From the NCBI GenBank assembly GCA_037349105.1, contig JAYJMM010000123.1, positions 5,704,001 through 5,768,000 of the forward strand: a stretch of 64,000 bases of DNA, read 5' to 3'. Below the pieces are notes generated by a model that was not told the DNA's origin, made no database searches, and saw only the letters and a program-made list of their open reading frames with translations. The DNA comes from Limnomonas spitsbergensis (taxonomy: Eukaryota > Chlorophyta > Chlorophyceae > Chlamydomonadales). Numbering within the stretch: the first letter of the stretch is position 1; every line of letters starts with the position of its first letter. This document shows positions 52,801-61,800 of the stretch, piece after piece. The position numbers and the translations under genes are program-made.

Positions 52801-55800
52801 AGCCTCAAGGGGAGTAGCCTCAAGGGGAATAGCCTCAAGGGGAATAGCCTCAAGGGGAATAGCCTCAAGGGGAGTAGCCTCAAGGGGAATAGCCTCAAGG
52901 GGAATAGCCTCAAGGGGAATAGCCTCAAGGGGAATAGCCTCATGGGGAGTAGCCTCAAAGGGGAATAGCCTCAAGGGGAATAGCCTCAAAGAAGAAAAGC
53001 CCAAATGCTTCATTTGAGTGTGAAAGGGGATGGGCGGGAGGGTGCTCAACACACACCCGGACAAGATGGTGATGAATGGCTTTGCAGGCATGCAGGTGAA
53101 GCATGGCGCCAAGCTCCCCAAAGGGCAAAAGTCTTAAGACTTCACATTGAGCTTAACTACTAAACCCTACCGGTCTGCACAGGATAGTGCTGGAGGGCTT
53201 TGCTGGCTGTTCCATGCTGGTGCAGGACACAGGGCCATGTCCCCCAAAGGAAACAGCCTACAGACGTAGATGCTGGAGTGGGGAATGGAATAGGGGGGAG
53301 GGGGCCAGCACGCACGCAGACAAGGATGGTGATGAACCTCCGTACTTGCCTCCCCCCCCTCTTGTCTGGACAGTGATCAAAATGCCAACGCAACGGTCTC
53401 ACTGAGTGCAGTTGGATCATTGTGATGGACACTGTAACCCAGGAGTTCCGCCCCCGCTCCCCCTGAAAATCTCCCGCCCTTGCTCGCCCCCTTCCCCCCA
53501 CACACAAACATCTTAGTCACCTACCCTTGCCCCCTCCCTCTCCACAATCCCCTGCCCCCCCTCCCCTCTCCCCCCCTATAATCTACTCCCCCACCCTCCC
53601 CCAACCCCCCACACAATCCCTCGCCCTCCGCACCCTCCTTGTTCCAGAACAATGATGACAAGGTGCGCAGCGCCCTGATCGAGTTCAGCTATAACCTGGC
53701 CATCAACAACATGGACGAGGCCTTCCGCGCCGTCAAGGCAATTAAGAACGCGTCGGTGTGGGAGAACATGGCGCACCTGTGCATCAAGAACAAGCGACTG
53801 GATGTGGCGGGTGGGTGGATGGGGGGGTGTGGAGCTTGGGAGGGAAGGAGGGAGGTCCTTTTACTTTATGTTTCTCTGATGTGCCTCAAGAACGCGTCGG
53901 TGTGGGAGAATATGGCGCATCTTTGCATCAAGAACAAGTGACTGGATGTGGCGAGTGTATGTGTGTGCGGAGGGTGAGAGGCCGAGAGGGTGAGAGGGTG
54001 TTCAAATCTTTAATACGGCAATATGGTTGCCGGTCCGGGTAGCTGTGAGTGTGCTAACTGCGTGGAAGTCCGAAGGCAGGGGGGAGGAGGGGTCAGAAGT
54101 GAAGTCCGGCTAGTGACGGCCCACAAAAGTATATGGGGCCTTTCTGGATCCACCGGCAGGCCCTCATCCACCATTCAGCTCCCCTAGATCCTTAACCCCA
54201 GCTCCATGCAAACCCAAAACCCCGAACCCACCCTGCCCTACCCTGTCCTGGCAGGCCCATACAATCTTAACCCCAAACCTTGCCGTCCTACCCTACCCTG
54301 TCCTGGCAGGCCCCTAACACCTGTACCCCAAACCCCACTGTCCCGCCCTGCCCCGGCAGAGCACTGCTTGGGTAAGATGGAGAACGCCCGCGGCGCCCGG
54401 GCCGCCCGTGAGGCCCGCTCGATTCCGGAGCTCGACGCGCGCGTGGCCGCCGTGGCCATCCACCTGGGCATGGTGGAAGACGCCCGGAAGCTGTACATCA
54501 GCTGCGAGCGGTACGACCTGCTGAATCGGCTGTACCGCGCCGGCGGCCAGTGGGACAAGGCGCTCGAGATTGCAGAGAAGAATGATCGGATCCATCTCAG
54601 ATCTACGCACTATGCTTATGCAAAGGTAGAAAAGGATTATTGGATCCACCTTTGAGATCTATGATTGAGGCACATGAGATCTAGGCATGCAAAGTTTGAT
54701 CCATGTCAGATCTGTGCACTATGCGAACGGTGTACAAAGATAGAGAAGAATGATCGGATCCACCTCAGATCTATGCCTGATGCACATGCATTAGGCTACC
54801 ACCTCAGATACACGCATGATGCAAATTCAAAGGTTGATCAACTTCAGATCTATGCACAATGCATATAATAGGTTAGATCCACCACAGATATACGCACGAT
54901 CTGTATGCAAAGGTTGATCCACCTCAGATCTATGCATGGTGCACATGCGAGAAGGTAGATCCACCTCAGATCCATGCACGATGCACAAGCAAAGGTAGAT
55001 CCAACTCAGATCTATGCATGATGCACATGATAAGGGAGATCCACGCCCGATGCACAGGTAGATCCGTACAGGTAGATTCGTACAGAGGGACAGCGGCGGT
55101 TTCCGGGTTTAGGGTTAAGCACACTACGCCCTTGCCTAGGTAGAGATTGTGGTAGCAACTGACCGTTGCGTACCTACAAACTACTGTTGCGTACCTCAAC
55201 TGTGCCCCCCACCCTGAACCGCTGTACAGCACCTGTAGAAGACTGACATTCTGCCTGTGAGCCCTGGGGCCCTGAATCCTGAACCCTAACTTTGAACCCT
55301 TACCCTGAACCCTAACTTTAGACCCTGGACCCTGACTTTGAACCCTGAACCCTAAAATTAAACCCTTAATCCTTAACAGCACTTGGAGAAGACTGGCAAC
55401 CTGCCCGAGGCGTTGAACCACTACGAGCTGAGCGGCTGCGCGCACATCGAAGTGCCGCGCATGTACTTTGAGACGCAGCAGATTGACGAGCTGGAGAAGT
55501 ACATCGGGAGCAAGGTGTGCGGGCAGTACAAAGGGTGGGGAAATGGAAGGAAGGGGGACAAAGGGACGTGGTGGGGATGGAGGGAAGGAGAGGAGGAGAA
55601 AGGGACGGGGGTTGCGTGGTAGGAAGAGGAGACAAGGGAAGGGAAAGGAGGGGAGGAGGAGAAAGGGAAGGGGGGTGCGTCGTCTCGGTGCTGATGTGTT
55701 GGCACTGATGCAACAAAGCATGCAACAACTCTTGCAACACCAACCATTGCAATAAAAACACCTGCAACAACTCCTGATACACTGACACCTGCAATAACTC

Positions 55801-58800
55801 CTGCAACATATCTCGCAACACCAAGCATGGCAGCCCTGACTCCTGCAACTGCTCTTGCAACACTGACTCGTGCAGCAACAACAACAACGTGTGTACTGCA
55901 GGGGGAGAATCATGCGCTCCTCATGTGGTGGGCGCGGTACAGTGAGAGCCAGAACGACTTTGAGAGCGCGTCCAAGCTGTACGAGCGGGCAGGTAGGAAG
56001 CTGGGGGGAATGTGGAGGAAATGGAGTATGGAGATGAATTGGGTGGGGTAAAAAAGATTGGTCGAAGATGAGAGTTCAGTACAAAAGAGTGGACGGAGAG
56101 GGGTGGTGGTAAAATAGGGGGGACGGAACGGGGGGAGGGGGTACAAAAGGGTGCACGGAGATGAGAGGGTGGATGGTACAAAAGGATGGATGGACCTGAG
56201 GGGGGGCGGTACAAAAGGATGGATGGACCTGAGGGGGGGAGGGGGGGGGAGGGGCAAGTCGGTGGTTGGAGCTGAGGGTACATGGAGCGAAAGTGTGGCT
56301 GGAGCTTTGGGGGCCTTTTTCGAACAGGGGATTAGGTTACAGCCTCTATCCATCTCTGTACGACTGCCCTTTCCTGTATTGCCTCCAAACATCCATGTAC
56401 CGCCTCCTCCCACAGTCAAGAACCTGTGTCACCGCCTCCATTCTCCTATGTACTGCCTTCGCCCACGCAAACGTACCGCCTGCACCCTATCTTGTACCGC
56501 AGGCGACGCGCTGTCCATGGTCCGCATCCTGTGCTACACCAAGCGGTACACGGCGGCCGAGGAGGAGGTGGAGCGCATCGGCGACCCGGCCGCCGCCTTC
56601 CACCTCGCGAGGCAGTACGAGGCGCAGGAGCGCATCAACGACGCGATCCGGTACTACTCGCAGGCGAAGCGGTACAGCCACGGCGTACGGCTGGCCAAGA
56701 AGTATGAGATGGATTCGGAGCTGACCAACCTGGCGCTCAAGAGCACCCCGCTGGTCATGATCGACGCGGCTGACTACCTGAACGAGAAGGTGCGTGAGGG
56801 GTCAGGGTTTTGGGGCTAGGGTTTCACGCCCTGCACGCTTTAAGGTTCAGGGTACATGCTTTAGCTCAGCCTGCTTTCAGCCCGAGTGTGAACATGACGA
56901 GGTGGCCATGCGGTGAACGCGACGTGGCGGCCACCCTGCACATGTAGGGTTTGGGGGTTTAGGCCACCCTGCACGTGTAGCCTTGACCGTCCAGTCGTCC
57001 ACCCTTTACCTTATTAACCCGATGTAAAACCCTATACATAATGTTAAGTCATGCACCTGAATCCTTGTGCAGGGTGAACATGACAAGGCAGCCGTGCGGT
57101 ACATGAATCTTGAACCCTAAACCTGAACCCTAAAGAAAGAGTGAACCCTCAGTGTTATGCCTAAACCCTAAATTAAGTGTAACCCGAAGTCTTAATTGTA
57201 AACCTTGGTGCGCAGGGAGAACACGACAAGGCAGCCGTGCTGTACATGAACCCTAAACCTTGGCAACCCTGAACCCTAAATAATGGTGAGAACCCTACGT
57301 ATTGAACCTAAGCACTAAGCACTGAACCTAAACCCTGGTGCAGGGTGAGCACGACAAGGCGGCCACGCTGTACATGAAGGGTGGCAAGCTCAGCAAGGCA
57401 GTGGAGATGTGCTTCGCAGCCAAGCTGTTTGATGTGCTGCAAATGATTGCGGACAACCTGGAGGTGTGGGGGAGGCTGGGGAGGGGAAAAGGAAGGGAGG
57501 GGCAGCTCTGTGAAGTGTGACAAATGTAGATGATCTGGAGGTGTGCGGGGGGAGGTAGGCTGGGGAGAGAGTTGAGGATGGGCTGTTTGATGTATTGTAA
57601 ATGACTGCAGGTATGAAGGAGGGAGGGAGGGGAGGGGAAAGGGGGAGGAGGGGCTGCTGATGACCTGGAGGTGTGGGGGAGGGAGAAGAGGGAGGGGAGT
57701 GCAGATGAGCTGTTTGACGTGCTGCAAATCATTGCAAATGACCTGGAGGTGTGGGCAAGGGAGGGAGGGGGTTCTGTTGGGCTGTTTTACGTGTTACAAA
57801 TGCTTGCGGACGACCTGGAGCCTCCAGGCTGGAGGCGTGGGCAAGGGAGGGAGGGAGGGACAGATGACCTAGAGGTGTAAGGGGGCAATGTGTTGGGGGG
57901 AACGGAAGGGGTAGAGGAGGGTGGGAGGGAGTGAATTTGGAGATGCGCGCGCGATGCGAGTTCTTCATACTGCACCGGCAGTTCGAAAAGCAGGTCAATA
58001 TGTATTTACTGCCCCCCCATCCTGTACATGCGGTGTGCTTAGTTCTTTAGGCTGTGTTTCCACTGGCGATTTTGGATTCCTTTATCTTGGTTGGTTGAAA
58101 AGTAGTTGGCCGCGAAGGATTCCTTAATCCGTTCGGTGTTTCCACTGAAGTCGGACTGGAACCAACAAAGGATGCTACAGCCAGCTGGCGCGCCACCCCT
58201 ACACGATCTAGATCGGACCCCTACTTCTTTACGCAGCACGGGCAGTTAGAAAAGCGGGTCGCTATGAATGTACTGCCTTCCCATCTTGTATATGTACCGC
58301 CTGTGTACTGCCTGCAGGCCGCCCAAGACCCCGGGCTGTACATGCGGTGCGCCGAGTTCTTCATGCAACACGGGCAGTTCGACAAGGCGGTCAAGATGCT
58401 CATCGCGGCGTCGCAACACACGCGCGCATTGGAGCTGTGCATAGAGCACGACGTGACCATCTCAGAGGTGTGAACAGTGTGTGGATATCTGAGAGGTTTT
58501 GACAGTGTGGGGTACATGTAAAAGGTGTGGATAGCACACACGCGCGTTAGAGCTGTGCATAGAGCACGACGTGATCTTTTCAGAGGTGTGGACAGTGTGT
58601 GTGTGTGTGGGTGGGGGGGTATCGATAATGTGTGAACAGCAAGGTGCTCATCACGGCATCGCAGCACATGCGCGCTCTAGAGCTGTGCATAGAGCACGAC
58701 TTGACCATCTCAGAGGTGTGGGCAGCGTATGTGGTGGTGGGGGGGGGGGGTATCGCTAATGTGTGAACAGCAAGGTGCTCATCGCAGCACACGCGCGCTT

Positions 58801-61800
58801 TGGAGCTGTGCATAGAGCACGACGTGACCATCTCAGAGGTGTGGACAATGCAGGGAGGGGGGCATCTCAGATGTGTGAACAGCATGACAATTTAGGGGTG
58901 CATCATAAAGGTGTGTGAGCAGTGGGGTGGGGGGGTGTCTCAGAGGTATGAACAATGGGGGTGGTACATATCAGATGTGTGAACATCCTGCGTGTTGGGG
59001 GGTACAAATTGGCAGAAACCTACACCCTGGCCCGCTCCCCCAGTAAATGGCTGAGGCCATGGCCCTCAACGCTACTTCCCCACCCATCTTCCCAGGAAAT
59101 GGCTGAGGCCATGGCCCTCAACCCTAACCCTAACCCCGTCCTCCTAAGAAGTGGCTGAGGCTACGAACATGAGCCCTACACCCTAAACCCTAAACCCTTG
59201 CTCCCCCCGGCAGGAGATGGCTGAGGCCATGACCCTAAACCCTTAACCCTCGCTCCCCCCGGCAGGAGATGGCTGAGGCCATGACCCTAAACCCTAAACC
59301 CTCGCCCCCCCCCGGCAGGAGATGGCTGAGGCCATGACCCTAAACCCTAAACCCTCGCCCCCCCCCGGCAGGAGATGGCTGAGGCCATGACCCTAAACCC
59401 TTAACCCTCGCTCCCCCCGGCAGGAGATGGCTGAGGCCATGACCCTAAACCCTTAACCCTCGCTCCCCCCGGCAGGAGATGGCTGAGGCCATGACCCTAA
59501 ACCCTAAACCCTCGCCCCCCCCCGGCAGGAGATGGCTGAGGCCATGACCCTAAACCCTAAACCCTCGCCCCCCCCCGGCAGGAGATGGCTGAGGCCATGA
59601 CCCTAAACCCTTAACCCTCGCTCCCCCCGGCAGGAGATGGCTGAGGCCATGACCCTAAACCCTTAACCCTCGCTCCCCTGGGCAGGAGATGGCTGAGGCC
59701 ATGACCCTAAACCCTAAACCCTCGCCCCCCCCCCGGCAGGAGATGGCTGAGGCCATGACACCTAGCAAGGACCTCATGGCCGCAGAGGAGAGGAACCTGA
59801 TCCTGCAGCGCATCGCCAAGGTGTGTGGGGGGGGGGTGTTACAAAGTGTGGGGGGGTCATGTCCCCCATGTGCTTTTCAGAGCATGCTGGTTGTAGCTGA
59901 CATGTAGCTGAGTCACAAAACAGAAAAATAAACAATGCTCACGCACAGCCCTAAACACGCAAGCCTAACCCCTCTTGTACCGCCTCGTGCGCTGGTTGCC
60001 GGGCGCCAGGCCAGCTGGCAAATGGCAACCAATCTGAAACTCGTTTGACCCTAAGCCCTTGACTCGTGAACCCTAATTATCAACCCTGAAGACTCGTGAA
60101 GCGACCGGGCAGCTGGCAGCTGGCAGCCAACCCAAACATATTTTTACCCTGAAGTCCTGAACCCTTGATTCTGAACCCTAGACGCTTAACCCTAAATCAA
60201 CCCACGAGCGCACGATGCAAACCCTGAACCCTAAAATATCAACCCGGAACCCTTGTGCACAGGTTGCCAAGCGGCAGGGCTGCTGGCAGCTTGCAGCCAA
60301 CCCGAAACTCTTTAACCTGGACCCTAAATATCAACCCTGGACCCTTGTGCATAGGTTGCCAAGCGGCAGGGCAGCTGGCAGCTGGCGGCCAAGAAGTATA
60401 CCCAGGCCGGAGAGAAGAGCAAGGCCATGAAGGCGCTGCTCAGGAGCGGGGATACGGAGAAGATCGTGTTCTTTGCAGGTAGGGAGGGGGGTGGGAGGAG
60501 GCAGGGTTAAGAGATCAGGAGCGGGGATACGGAGAAGATCGTGTTCTTTGCAGGTAGCTAGGGAGGGTGGGAGGGTGCAGGGTTAAGAGATCAGGAGCGG
60601 GGATACGGAGAAGAGTGTGTTCTTTGCAGGTAGGTAGGGAGGGTGGGAGGGGGCAGGGTTAAGAGCTCAGGTGGGGGTAGGACTAGAGGGAGGGGGACAT
60701 CGTGTAGTTAGGGGGGAGGGATGTGGAACAGGGATAAGGAGAAGGTTGTGATCTTTGTATGTGTGTGGGGGGGCGGTAGGTTTCCAGTGGGGGACCTTGC
60801 CAAGGGAGTGTGAGGAGGAGGTAGGGAGGTAATTTGGATAGGGTATACGGAGAAGGTTGTGTTCTTAGCGGGTGGGTAGGGAGGGGCAGCGGTTAGGGTT
60901 CAGGTGGGGGACCTGCCGGCTTGCCAAGGGAGTGCGGGGGGGAGGTAGGGGGGGGGGGCAGGGCAGCGGTTAGGGTTCTGGTGGTCGACCTGCTGACCTG
61001 GCAAGGGATTTGGGTTGGGGGAGGAAAGTGTTGATGTGGAGCGGGGATGCTGAGAAGATTGTGCTGTTTGTGAGAAGTAGGGTTTATGGTTCAGGTGTGG
61101 GGGAGGCAGTGGTAAGGGTTCAGGGTGTAGGGTTATGGTGGGAGGGCTGTCTGCCGGCAAGGGGAGTTTTCAGTTGCCAGAGATCTATATGGCGGCCAAC
61201 TACCTCCACACTCTGGACTGGCTCTCCAACTTCCCCACACTCTATCCACCCACACCTGGATCTGGTTCAGTTGTGTCCCGCCAGAGAGAGATCTACCTCA
61301 TGGCCGCCAACTACCTCCACACTCTGGACTGGCTCTCCAATTTCCCCACACCTTACCCACGCACACTTTGATCCGGTTCAGGTGTGTCCCGCCAGAAAGA
61401 GATCTACCTCATGGCCGCCAACTATCTCCAGACCCTGGACTGGCTCTCCAATTTCCCCACACCTTACCCACGCACACTTTGATCCGGTTCAGGTGTGTCC
61501 CGCCAGAAAGAGATCTACCTCATGGCCGCCAACTATCTCCAGACCCTGGACTGGCACAGCGATCCGGAGGTCATGAAAAACATCATCAACTTCTACTCAA
61601 AGGCGCAGGTGGGACTGGATTGGTTAAGGCGGTTGGAGGTTGGAGGTTGGGACATTATCAACTTATACTCAAAAGGCGCAGGTGGTACTGGGTTGGTTAA
61701 GGCGGTTGGAGGTTGGAACATCATCAACTTCTACTCTAGGGCGCAGGTAAGACTGGGTTGGTTAAGGGGGTTGGACGTTGGAGGTTGGAACATCATGAAA

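Noticed and set aside
51774..53121. Pro/Leu/Phe and Ile/Pro/Glu/Ala ORFs of ~400 aa, ice-binding-like GNSLK repeat on plus strand
   Set aside because: All derive from the 15-bp repeat in IFT140 intron 16; the repeat peptide resembles beta-solenoid repeats only by chance.
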